Below, piece after piece: positions 34,997-44,748 of a stretch of DNA of 64,000 bases. How positions within the stretch are numbered: the first letter of the stretch is position 1; each line of letters begins with the position of its first letter. The stretch lies in contig CM053143.1 in assembly GCA_028571685.1 (NCBI GenBank), positions 140,836,829 through 140,900,828 of the forward strand. Reading direction: 5' to 3'. Below the pieces are notes generated by a model. It saw nothing but the letters and a program-made list of their open reading frames with translations, had not been told where the DNA came from and did not search any database. The DNA comes from Heterohyrax brucei. Taxonomy: Eukaryota; Chordata; Mammalia; Hyracoidea; Procaviidae. The position numbers and the translations under genes were made by a program.

Positions 34997-35469
34997 TTGG
35001 CTTGGCTGGCTTTAAGTCTAAGATGTATCTCCTGTAGGCAGCATATAGATAGATCATGGTTTTTTATCCAATCTGCTACTCTCCGTCTCTTTTTGGTGCA
35101 TTTAATCTGTTCACTACATTCAGCATGATTATTGATCAGAGTGAGTTTAGTGCTGTCATTTTGATGTTTTTTTGTTCACTGTAGACAATTCCTTTGTTCC
35201 ACTTAGTTTTCTGTGCTGGGTTGTTTTTCTTTGTGCTTTCTTTTAATCTTTTTCATTATTAGTGATTTTGTATTTGCTGAGACTGCATGTTTTTATTTTG
35301 ATGCATAGGACTGATCGTTTTCTTTGTGGTTTACCTCAATATTTACCCCTATTTTTCCAAATTTAAACTGGTCTTTAATTTCTTTATATCACTCTGACTT
35401 ATAGGGAAGATCTATGACCACCTTTTTTTCAAGTCCTTTTTTGTTATAATGTTTACATAATGGCATCTC

Positions 35470-35490
35470 CGACTCGACGGCACTTGGCTT
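35470..35490 (+). mobile_element. 21-bp SINE-tail insertion with target-site duplication
   Basis: The insert cgactcgacggcacttggct(t) is the extreme 3' end of an AfroSINE. The 11-bp host sequence AATGGCATCTC is present on both sides (35459-35469, 35491-35501). Confidence 0.85.
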
Positions 35491-35539
35491 AATGGCATCT
35501 CTGTTTCCCTATTTTTAGTGTTTTGCCTTTAATTTACTT

Positions 35540-37170
35540 TTGTAATTACACTATTTGGGTGGATATTCAGTTGCCGTGTTCTGTTTTCTAGTTTGGGATT
35601 GTTGTGTGATGTTAATTGATTTTCTAACCAAAGGACTCCTTTTAGTAGTTTTTGTAATTTTCATTTGGTTTTTGCAAATGCTCTGAATTTCTTTTATCTG
35701 GAAATGTCCTAATTTCAGCATCATATTTGAGAGATAGTTCTGCTGGATATACAATTTTTGTCTGGTAGTTATTTCTTTCAAGTCCTTTGTGTATGTCATC
35801 CCATTGCCTTCTTGCCTGCATAATTTCCACCAAGTAGTTCAAGCTTAGTCTTATTGATTCTCCTTTGTAGGTTATTTTTCATTTATCCACAGCTACTTTT
35901 AAAATTGTGTCCTTATCTTTAGTCTTAGCAAGTTTGATTATAATATCCCTTGGTGTCTTTCTTTTGGGATCCACCTTGTATAAGTTCAGTGAATATCCTA
36001 AATAGATAATTTTGATGGTTAAGACTGTCAACTTGGCTGGACCATGGTTTGCAATGCTTTGGCAGCTATATAAAGTGGCAGGGGTGGGCCTGTAGTGGCT
36101 TCCACCCACCCTCAGCCTTCATCTGTCTGCCTTCTGCCTCCTACTCCCGGTATGCTCATGTTACGCATCAACTCCTGCTCTCTTGTCTGGTCATGTCTGG
36201 TTCTTGGAACTTGAACTAGCAGCTCTTGGGATTCATCAACCTTCACAGGCTGCAAGTAAGAGTCTTGTTTCCTGATCTGCCAATCTTGAGTTCACCAGCC
36301 CCTGGAGCCACATGAATGAGCAGAAACTTTACAGTCTTGCCTGCCATTCTGGGATTCACTGACTTTCATAGGCTGTGAGCTGGAACTCTAATCTCTGACC
36401 TGCTGACCTTGGGTTCACTAGCTTTCACAGCTGTAGGAAGTTTGTACTCTAATCCAGAACTTGGAACACTTCAGCTTCTACAATTGCATGAGCTGTTTCC
36501 TTTATATAAATCTTTTTCTGTACATATTTTGTGTGTTACTGGTTTTGCTTCCCTAAAGAACCCAGCCTAAGACAGTAATCTTCTTATCTTTCATGATATC
36601 AGGAAAGTTTTCTGTCAACATATCTCTAACAGTTTTCTCTGTCATCCCTCCCCTCCCCCTGTTCTGGTACTCTAATCATTCATAAATTGTTCCTCTTGGT
36701 AGAGTCCCACATAATTTTTAGTGTATTTTGCTTTTTTCTTTTAATTCTTGTATCTAATTTTCCTCAAATATGTTGGTGTTACAAGCTTTATCTTCAGTCT
36801 TACTAATTTAGGCTTCCATTGCCTCAATTCTACTCCTTTGACTTTCTACTGAGTTGTCTAATTCTGTAATTTTATCAATTTTCTGAATTTCTACTTCCTT
36901 TAAGCTTTCTTACAGTCTGTTCAATTTGTCATTATGGTCTGCTGCATTTTGCCTCGTCTCCTTTCTGATCTCTTGAAGAGTTCTAAATATTAATCTTTTG
37001 TATTCTACCTCTGATAATTCTAGGATGTTCTCATCATCTGGAAAATGTCTAGATTCTTTGTTTTTAGAGCTTTCTGAAGCTGATGTGATCTGCCTCGTTA
37101 AGTCATTTGATATTGACAATTGTCTCCAAGCCATCAGTAGGCTGTTGAATTTATATATTTTATGTTTGCT
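35540..37170 (-). pseudogene. L1 ORF1 remnant, interrupted by an LTR
   Basis: Minus-strand frames read IQQNYLSNMMLKLGHFQIKE (35551-35799) and EIRKETRQNAADHNDKLNRL (36910-37134), typical of the L1 ORF1 RNA-binding and coiled-coil parts. Frames are broken and an LTR sits at 36011-36574. Confidence 0.72.
36011..36574 (+). mobile_element. ERVL-like solo LTR inside L1 ORF1
   Basis: Begins near tgatggttaagactgtcaac and ends agaacccagcctaagaca, resembling ERVL-group LTR ends. The flanks ATAAT/GTAAT may be a 5-bp duplication with one change. The surrounding L1 sequence continues on both sides. Confidence 0.72.
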
Positions 37171-38130
37171 TACTGTCTTCTAGCTTCTTGTGCTACTTTG
37201 TTTTGAAATGTCCAGATAGGCTGGTTGTGTGTGATATTTTGGTCATAAATGCTTTTGAAGCTTTAGTGTCCTATCACCAGGTTGTCAGAGCTATTGTTAG
37301 ACATGTGAGCCCAGGAGGCCATTTACTTTTCCTATATGGATTCAGCTCAGGTATCCAGTTAGTCAATAACCAAGTGTATGGTACAGACTTTCCCCCACTG
37401 TCCTAGATGGGCAGGGCTGATTGGTGTAGGCACAGGTATCTGGCTGCATGTGCTGAGAAAGACAAGGTGCTAACAGCCATCCCTGAGTGTCTATGAGGAT
37501 GGCATGTCCCCTTACGTCTGATTCTAGGTAAAGGAACTGTTTGTGCCCTCAAGTTCCAGCTCAGAGGAGTGGACAGATTTTTTTCCCCTCTTTCCCCAAA
37601 TTCATAAAATTGTTCCCACTCTAAATCTAGAAGAATGGCTCAGGGCAGGCTTAAGGAGTCCTACTTTTGGCTCAGATAATGGCCTCAGACTCCAGAGCTA
37701 GATGCAATGCACAGAAAGGAGGGGTAAGTGCTGGGATAAGCGAGAGAGGTTTACCCCAAAGGAAAGATTCACAGGGTAGGTTAGACACAAGCCACTTAGC
37801 TTTTTATAGTTGAGTGCAGGTTTTCACCGGTTCTGGAGATGCAAGTGGACTCTTCTCTGTGTTTCCCACTGAGGAGGATACCCCCCAAATGCTAGTGGTC
37901 TGTTAACCATGCTGGCTGCAGCCTATTTCCAGTGCATTAAGTCCACCTAGTCCTAGGTACTTCTGGATGTACTCTCCCCTCCTCTTCCCTCAGTCTGATT
38001 TCTCAACTTTCCCCTTGATATTTAGGGCTTCCTAGAATGTCATATGTAATTGAATCATTTGTTCTTTCAGATTGTTGTTGTTAGAGGGATCACAGGAGGC
38101 ATCTGACTACTCTACCGTCTTGGCTCGACC

Positions 38131-38166
38131 ACCATCAATCAATTTCTTGATTGCTGCTTACTCAGG
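38131..38166. other. Short unassigned spacer
   Basis: Sequence between the L1 5' end and the templated insertion; may belong to the older RTE host element. Confidence 0.3.
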
Positions 38167-38176
38167 CATTGATTAT

Positions 38177-38451
38177 TATCAAGCACACTCCTCCTTTCTG
38201 TTCTATACATGTCATAGCCTCTTAACAATCTCCTGTCCTCTGTTCTCTACCCTCTCCACTCCCCTCTAGTAAGAGGCCGGTAGGATGACATCCTGTAGAT
38301 GCATAGAACAATAAAGTTCATGCACAATATGATCACTCTGTGTCCCCAAGTCCAGTCTATTCTTGTCTGAGGAGTTGACCTCAGTAATGGTTTATGGACA
38401 GGGGCAGCATCAGGACTAGGGTCCATGCTCCCAGGGGAGCCCCAAGGCTTT
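38177..38451 (-). mobile_element. L1 3'UTR internal fragment, no poly-A, with 10-bp TSD
   Basis: A 275-bp insert flanked by exact CATTGATTAT (38167-38176 and 38452-38461). From 38182 it is nearly identical to 38902-39173 (I count three differences over ~272 bp). Neither end carries a poly-A/T run. Confidence 0.85.
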
Positions 38452-38454
38452 CAT

Positions 38455-38795
38455 TGATTATAATCCAAGTAGAAAGCAATTTTTGACAACTTCAGATTTT
38501 TCATTGTTCATCATGATATTGATTTAATGGGCCCAGTTGTGATAATTTTTGTTTTCTTCAGGTTCAGATGTAATCCATGCTTGTGGCTGCAGTCTTTTAC
38601 CTTCATCAGTAAATATTTCACTTCACCCTCATTTTCAGCAAGTGAAGTTGTGTCATCTACATATTGCAGGTTGTTAATGAGTCTCTCTCCATTGCTGATG
38701 CCACATTCTTTTTTCACATAGTTCAGTTTCTCGGAATATGTGCTCAGCATAGAAACTGAAAAAGTAAGGTGAAAGGATACAACCTTGCCACACAC
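38455..38795 (-). mobile_element. RTE reverse-transcriptase fragment
   Basis: The minus-strand frame 38511-38795 reads CGISNGERLINNLQYVDDTT, with the YVDD box of the RTE catalytic site, then SLAENEGEVKYLLMKV. Truncated at both ends by later insertions and decay. Confidence 0.9.
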
Positions 38796-38796
38796 T

Positions 38797-39660
38797 TTTT
38801 AAAAATATTTTATTTATTGTAATTGAGTGAAAGTGTACAATCCAGTTTAAATTTGCGTGCCTGCCTATGTGCAGCTCCTATTGCTCTCCTTGCCTAGTTA
38901 CAGCACACTCCTCCTTTCTGTTCTATACATGTCATAGCCTCTTAACAATCTCCTGTCCTCTGTTCTCTACCCTCTCCACTGCCCTCTAGTAAGAGGCCGG
39001 TAGGATGACATCCTGTAGATGCATAAAACAATAAAGTTCATGCACGATATGATCACTCTGTGTCCCCAAGTCCAGTCTATTCTTGTCTGAGGAGTTGACC
39101 TCAGTAATGGTTTATGGACAGGGGCAGCATCAGGACTAGGGTCCATGCTCCCAGGGGAGCCCCAAGGCTTTCAGACCATCAGTTGTGGTCTTATAGTGGA
39201 GTTCTCAGGATGCACCCCTTTTTATTCTCATGTTGCTACCGAGACTCAACTTTGTGAGCCCCATCACAGCTGTCACTGGTGGTAGCTGGGCACCGTCTGG
39301 TTTGTCTGGTCACATGTTGATGTAGTCACCCATTCATGTGGGTCTTTCTGTCTTGTGGGTTCTCTTTCCACCATATCATTTTGATCTTTGGTGATCATCT
39401 GTTCCTGCTGAGTTGGGTCCATTTGGTGTGCCTGAGATGGCAGCTTGCTAGCTTTTAAGACCTCAGACACCACTCACCAATATAGGGTGGAGAAGATTGT
39501 GTTAGCAATATGCTGGTTATGCCAGTTGACCTTGATGTCCCTGAAAGCGTGGGCCCCAGACCCCCGCCCCTACTTCTCCGTCCTTGCAATATTGGGTTAA
39601 GATTGGAAGAGTATTCGTGTTATGTTGAAGTCCAGTTAAATTGACCTTTCTAATGTGGCC
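38797..39660 (-). mobile_element. 5'-truncated L1 3' end with 14-bp TSD
   Basis: The poly-A side is at the left (tttttaaaaatattttattt), followed by 3'UTR (ctcctattgctctccttgcc, gttgtggtcttatagtggag, gcttttaagacctcagacac). GCCACACACTTTTT occurs at 38787-38800 and 39658-39671. It is inserted in the RTE fragment. Confidence 0.88.
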
Positions 39661-39671
39661 ACACACTTTTT

Positions 39672-40074
39672 TTATTGTTATAATTGAAATTTCTAATTTT
39701 AATTTATTGACAAATGCTTACAGACTACTAAAATATGAGTTCCATTTGTCTCAGTGTTCCAGAAACTTGTACATTATAGAGCATTTAGTTTGAGGACAAC
39801 ATACAAGTTCGAAATGGTTAATAACAAGTTGCCCTTGGACAATTGGTTTAAACAATGAAAATAATTGACTCAGGAAAATTTTACTCTGTTTGTGAACTTT
39901 AGGACTTTTTTTTCCTCCCAGCAGTTTCTTTGGCAGCCATGTTTTTTGACTGGGTTCATTTGATTTCAGTTTACCAGCAATCCTCAAATATTTCTGTGAA
40001 ACAGCCAGCTCTGCAGTTGATTCAAACTTTTGTAATTTCTCAGCCTTTGTTTAATTAAGTTGTGTGTATAATTT
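39672..40074. other. No gene or recognised repeat
   Basis: AT-rich unassigned sequence. The minus-strand open frame at 39751-39987 (78 residues) has no domain. Confidence 0.4.
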
Positions 40075-40226
40075 GGAAGTCCTGGTAGCATAGTAGTTAA
40101 GTGCATGGCTGCTAACCAAAAGGTCAGCAGTTTGAATCCACCAGATGCTCTTGGGAACACTGTGGGACAGAGATACTTTGTCCTATAGTTGCTGTGAATC
40201 AGAATCGACTCACTGGCAGTGGGATT
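40075..40226 (+). mobile_element. Afrotherian tRNA-derived SINE
   Basis: Contains ggaagtcctggtagcatagt, ctgctaaccaaaaggtcagc, agtttgaatccaccagatgc and gaatcagaatcgactcactg. Confidence 0.94.
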
Positions 40227-41231
40227 ATATATAATTTTCAATAAATTATCCATAATTTAGTAGATAATTTTATCACATTTAGACTAATGAATGAACATCA
40301 TATTCCTCACTGTCTAAAAATTTGAAATAAACCATATGGAAAATTGGATGCATCTTGCTGTTCTATAGAAAACTAACTAGGCGATATTAGCTGGATTATG
40401 TTTTGAAGGAGCTGAAACACTACACATGGTATCAGAGCTATTAGTATTTTCTTTCTCCTTATTTTTATACCTTTAATTTGAGAGAGTAGTGAACAACACA
40501 CAACTCCTAGACATAATTGGTATAATTTCTCATGTCTTAAAATGACTGAGACAAGTTTAAGGAAGTCAACCACATGAATGAATGAGAAACCATAGATTTC
40601 CAGGGTTTCCTTTAATTGACTGTTGATAAGGACACCCAATGATGTATTGCAACTAGAGCTGCAGTGCCCAGGGCAAACATAGTGTGATATCAGTAGGTGC
40701 TCTGTACCTATGAATTGGAATTTTTCTTGGTTATAAACCCCCTTTAGGAATCTGCGTGAAGCAATGTCCATGTTCTTCAGAAAACTACATTTTTCTCCTG
40801 TCTACAACATTTGGCATGGAATTGCAGGAAGACTTTGTGACTCCCTCAACTCCCTTGATTAAAACCCGCCCCCTAATAGTCTATGGATCCCATGTCTTTA
40901 GTGTCCACTGAAGATTAGTATGCTTCTTCTCATTAGACCTGACTACATTTTGATTTTTTGTAATGACAATGAGATGGACATTTCTGGAAACCAAGAGACA
41001 AAGACTGGTCAGAGGATTTTGCCTTTTCTTTAAGAGTTATTGCATACACTGTCATACAGTAGTTCAGAATACAAGGTTGGCCACTAACATGCCACCACAC
41101 TATGTCTGCTGCAACTGAGCACTGTTCGATGTCCCTATATGCTTCAGATACACTCTGTTTTAGTTTAATGTCTGGGTCAACTAATGTTCCCTAAAAACCA
41201 TTTCTCTGATTGCCCCAACCATCAAGTACCT
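40227..41231. other. No gene or recognised repeat
   Basis: A minus-strand 132-residue open frame (40373-40771) is hydrophobic and unsupported by splice signals or known domains. Confidence 0.35.
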
Positions 41232-42140
41232 CTTCACTTCACACCCACTAGGATGTCTGTAATCAAGAAGGCAAATAATAACAAGTACTGGTGAAGATAT
41301 GGAGAAATTGGAACCATTTTACAATACTGTTTGGAATGTGAAATGATGCAGCTACTTTGGAAAATAGTCTGGCAATTCCTTAAAAAGTTAGGTAGAGTTA
41401 CCATAGAACTCCTAGGTATATACCCAAGAGAAATTTTTTGATGAATGGTCATAACAGCATTATTCATAGTATGCCCAAAGTGAAAATAACTCAAATGTCC
41501 TTCAACTCATGAATGGATATTCAAAAATGCAACACATCCACACAGTGGAATGTTATTCATGAATAAAAAGAAACAAACTACTGATACCAGACTAAACTCA
41601 CTGCCATCGAGTCAATTCTGACTCATAGGACAGAGCAGAACTGTACCTTAGGGTTTCCAAAACTGTAAATCTTTAAGGAGTAGATTGCCACATCTTTCTC
41701 CCGTGAAGTGGCTGGTGGATTAGAACCACTAGCCTTTTGATTAGCAGCCACATGCCCTACCTAATACATCACTAGGACTCCCTGAAGTATTGGTAGATGT
41801 TACAGTGTAAATGAACTTCGAGCACATCATGATGAGTGAAAGACGCCAGTCACAGAAGACTACATATTGTGTAATTCCATTTATGGGAATGTTCAGAATA
41901 GGCAAATTAGTAGAAAGTAGATCAGTGGTTGCATAGGGTTGGGTGTAGAAGTGTTGGGGACAATAGCAGGTGACTGCTAAAGGACACAGGGTTTCTTATT
42001 AGGATGATGAAAATGTTCTAAAATTGCTTGTGGTGATGATTGCACAGCTGTGTGAATATGCTAAAAGCTATTGAATTTTCTACTTGAAATGAGCAAATTG
42101 TAAAGTATATGAGTTCTATCTCAATCCCGCTACCAAAAAA
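41232..42140 (+). mobile_element. Old L1 3' end, interrupted by a SINE
   Basis: Sense: cacccactaggatgtctgta, gtgaagatatggagaaattg, ggtatatacccaagagaaat, cacagtggaatgttattcat. Resumes with gagtgaaagacgccagtcac, then an A-rich end near 42140. Confidence 0.85.
41590..41782 (-). mobile_element. Afrotherian SINE, long variant, in L1
   Basis: Antisense: ctgccatcgagtcaattctg, ggacagagcagaactgtacc, ctggtggattagaaccacta, acatcactaggactcc. Confidence 0.9.
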
Positions 42141-42195
42141 CTAAAAGGTACACAGGCTTTGAATCTAGACTGTCTAGGTTCAAATCCCTATGGAA

Positions 42196-42270
42196 GTTCT
42201 GGTATCCTGAACAAGGATTTGGGTGCAAGTCACCATGAGTTGGATCTGACTCGACAGCACTTGGCTATTA
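42196..42270 (+). mobile_element. SINE 3' fragment
   Basis: Only the 3' half is recognisable: gcaagtcaccatgagttgga, then tctgactcgacagcacttgg. Confidence 0.75.
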
Positions 42271-42342
42271 TATTTGAGAAGATTTCCCAGGAAGCACAGT
42301 GAGGAAGTTGGGAAATGAGACAGGGAAGGAAGAGAAGGGGTA

Positions 42343-42547
42343 GGAACCCTGGTGGCACAAACGTTGAAGCAATCAGCTGCTAACTGAAATGCTGGCAGTT
42401 AGAACACACCCAGAGATTCCATGTGGAAAAGGGCTCACAAACTGTTCCCATAAGGATTACATCCTAGAAGACCTCGTGGAGCAGTGCTGCTGTGTCAAAT
42501 GGGGTCACTATCAATTGTAATCAACTCAGCTGCATGCAACAATGACA
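42343..42547 (+). mobile_element. Afrotherian SINE, long variant
   Basis: Contains ggaaccctggtggcacaaac, gctaactgaaatgctggcag, taaggattacatcctagaag and gtaatcaactcagctgcatg. Confidence 0.88.
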
Positions 42548-42937
42548 ACTGATAAGAGAATTACTCTTGTGGACAACTGGGGCTAAATCCTTCTGGGACC
42601 TCACAGAAAGACTGTACAGATTGCAGAACGCTTCCCTGTGGGGAAGAAAAGATGGCTTGTTCCTGAGCATGCTGACCCCCCACTTCTTCCAGTCCACATG
42701 CAAGCCAAGTATGTTCCACCAACCACAGAAAGCCTCCAGACAGGAAGAAAGGGAAAAAGAGAAACAGAAACAAAAGAGATATGCAGGTAGTTGTGGTAGA
42801 AAGCAGTTCGAGTACACAGGAACTGTTGACCAAACCTACAGGTGAAGTGACAGGCAAGGCAGTAGCAACATTTGCTTACATCCGTGTTCTTTAATCTCTC
42901 TGCACCATCGTTTCCTCATCTTTAACACGGAAAAATA
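42548..42937. other. No gene recognised
   Basis: Open frames of ~98 residues on both strands (42521-42857) overlap each other and lack domains. The plus frame is Glu/Lys-rich by composition only. Confidence 0.35.
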
Positions 42938-43140
42938 ATACCAGTTGTCATCAAGTTGATTCCAACTCATGGCAATCCCACCAGTGTCAGAGTAGAACAG
43001 TGTTCACAGGGATTCAGTGGATGATTTTTTTGGAAGTAGGTCACCAGGCTCTTCTTCTGTGGTGCCTCTGGGTGGGCTCAGATCTCCAGCTTGGGGGTTA
43101 GTAGTCGAGTGTGTTAAGTTTGCACCACCCAGGGACTCTG
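42938..43140 (-). mobile_element. Afrotherian SINE, long variant
   Basis: Antisense: gttgtcatcaagttgattcc, aggtcaccaggctcttcttc, gtgcctctgggtgggctcag, tttgcaccacccagggactc. Confidence 0.9.
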
Positions 43141-43900
43141 GGGAAAATAATTGTCACCATCTTACAAAGATGTTATGAGGGTTAATGAGTTAATGCATCT
43201 GAAGTATTGCAGAGAGTCAAGAATGCTCATGGTTAATCTTTCTGTATTTTTATTTGTATTTATAATTCATCCATGACTGTTTTCCTTTTCTGAATGAATT
43301 TCTAACAAAATAGGGAATAAATTCATTTATCAGAAGTTTCAAAAAGATTCACTGCCAAGAACTCTCTTCTTGATAGGCTACCTTTGTGTGTTTCCAGCTC
43401 TGAATGGCTGCCTTTTAAATATGCCACATACTTTGTTCACACATTGGACACTTATCACAGCATGTTGTGCAATTGGAGCAACTCTAAGTTCTTTCTCATC
43501 CTTGCTGTTCTGTTTTATGGAAGCTGTTGGGGGGACCCAGACAAGGGAGGTCCATCAAAGTGCTCCCTTGTATTTTCCTTTGTGTCTCCTCATATTTTCC
43601 CAAAGCTGTGTTCTGAGAATAGTGGTCCCTGGGGAGCTTTCTGTCTGTGAAACTTCTGCAGTCTAGGGATAGAAGCCAGTGGCTGTGATCCCAGTACTTC
43701 TAAGTTTTATTTCTGTCAAAGCATTTGCACTCAATATGTTTTGTTGCTCGTGAAGAATTAAAACAGCACAGTTGGTGAACAGCTAGGGAAAAAAAGAGTT
43801 AAAACGAATCCCAACTGTGTTGCATTGCACTCAAGCTGTCATGATTAAAATTTAATTTAAAGATTTGCTCACCTAAGAAAATTTCTCTGGATTGTTTCAG
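43141..43900. other. Presumed intron upstream of the exon candidate
   Basis: No repeat recognised. Open frames at 43370-43666 lack splice support. The last 20 bp (atttctctggattgtttcag) form an acceptor-like sequence. Confidence 0.4.
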
Positions 43901-44046
43901 GCTGTGACTCTTCAATTAAGTTGACATTACACAAATCCCAAGCTGCTGTGGATGAGCTCTTTACTTCACTTCAGGATATTGCTGGAGCTCGGGATCTCAT
44001 GAAACAGTTCAAGTCTGTATATATTCCTGGAAGTCCTACCCAACAG
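43901..44046 (+). CDS. Probable internal coding exon of an unidentified gene
   Basis: The 146-bp segment follows an acceptor-like sequence (attgtttcag, ending at 43900) and reads open as a 48-residue peptide. It starts near CDSSIKLTLHK, continues QAAVDELFTSLQDIAGARD and ends YIPGSPTQQ. It is followed by AG|GCAAGT, the strong consensus seen at GC-AG introns; a GT donor 4 bp further on (44051, gtacat) is the alternative. With the GC donor the exon starts after one codon base and ends on a whole codon. No repeat family I know covers it, and the amphipathic Leu/Phe-rich composition looks coding, unlike its AT-rich flanks. I do not recognise the protein. The flanking introns are made of L1, SINE and LTR copies. 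It could still be a chance open frame, because no second exon is certain. Confidence 0.55.
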
Positions 44047-44134
44047 GCAAGTACATATATTTTAAAGCAGCCTTCTAGTCAGTATTGCAGTTTTAGAATT
44101 CAGAGTCTTCAAGAAAGGTGTCAGGTTAATTTTT

Positions 44135-44748
44135 TCCCCCATTTCTCCCTAACATCATCTTCATGTGATGCAACCATTATCGCTATCTTCTCCCAAATTA
44201 TTTCACCACTGTTAATGTCAACTCCATTCCCCCCAAGCAAAAACTCCCCTCCTTCCCATCCCTGGTAACTAGTAATAATTTTTGGTAGCACAAACAATTA
44301 AACACTCAGCTACTCACCATGAGGTTGGTGATTTGAAGCTACCCAGTGGTAGCTCCAAAGACAGGACTAGTGATCTGCTTTCAAAATGTGCCAGCCTCGA
44401 AAACCCAGTAGAGCAGTTCTACTGTTTACACGTGAGGTTGCCATGTATCAGAATCAACTTAATGGCAACTACCAACAATAATAACATGTCATAGAGTATT
44501 TGTTCTTTTGTCACTCAGTATAATGTTTTCAAGGTTCACCCATGTTGTGGCGTGTATCAGGACTTCATTTCTCTTTATGGCTGAATAGTATTCCATTGTG
44601 TTGATATGCCATATTTCTTCATCCTTTCATCTGTTGATGGACAGTTGGGTTGTGTCTACATTTTGGCTATTGTGAAAAGTGTTATGGTCAACACTGGTGT
44701 ACGGGTTTCTGTTTGTGTTCCTCCTTTCACTTTGGGGTATATAAGGAA
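44135..44748 (-). mobile_element. Old L1 3' end, interrupted by a SINE
   Basis: Antisense: ccatccctggtaactagtaa, then after the SINE tcactcagtataatgttttc, tggctgaatagtattccatt, catctgttgatggacagttg. Confidence 0.85.
44281..44488 (+). mobile_element. Afrotherian SINE, long variant, in L1
   Basis: Contains ttggtagcacaaacaattaa, gttggtgatttgaagctacc, cagtagagcagttctactgt, gaatcaacttaatggcaact. Confidence 0.9.

Larger units (their letters stand above)
32380..38130 (-). mobile_element. L1 with both ends but most of ORF2 deleted
   Basis: The 3'UTR (from about 32380) lies at the left. The 5' end is at about 38130, where the minus strand starts gtcgagccaagacggtagag, matching the start of the other L1 in this window (61.2 kb). 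In order on the minus strand: 5'UTR (37.2-38.1 kb), ORF1 (35.5-37.17 kb), the N-terminal part of the ORF2 endonuclease (to about 34.79 kb), then directly the C-terminal end of ORF2 (from about 34.73 kb), and the 3'UTR. It carries a SINE (32586-32712), an RTE derivative (33166-33790), a 21-bp SINE tail (35470-35490) and an LTR (36011-36574). Net length about 4.4 kb against about 7.6 kb for the intact relative. Confidence 0.85.

Noticed and set aside
40373..40771. 132-residue hydrophobic minus-strand open frame
   Set aside because: AT-rich DNA gives Leu/Ile/Phe-rich frames. No start context, domain or splice site supports it.
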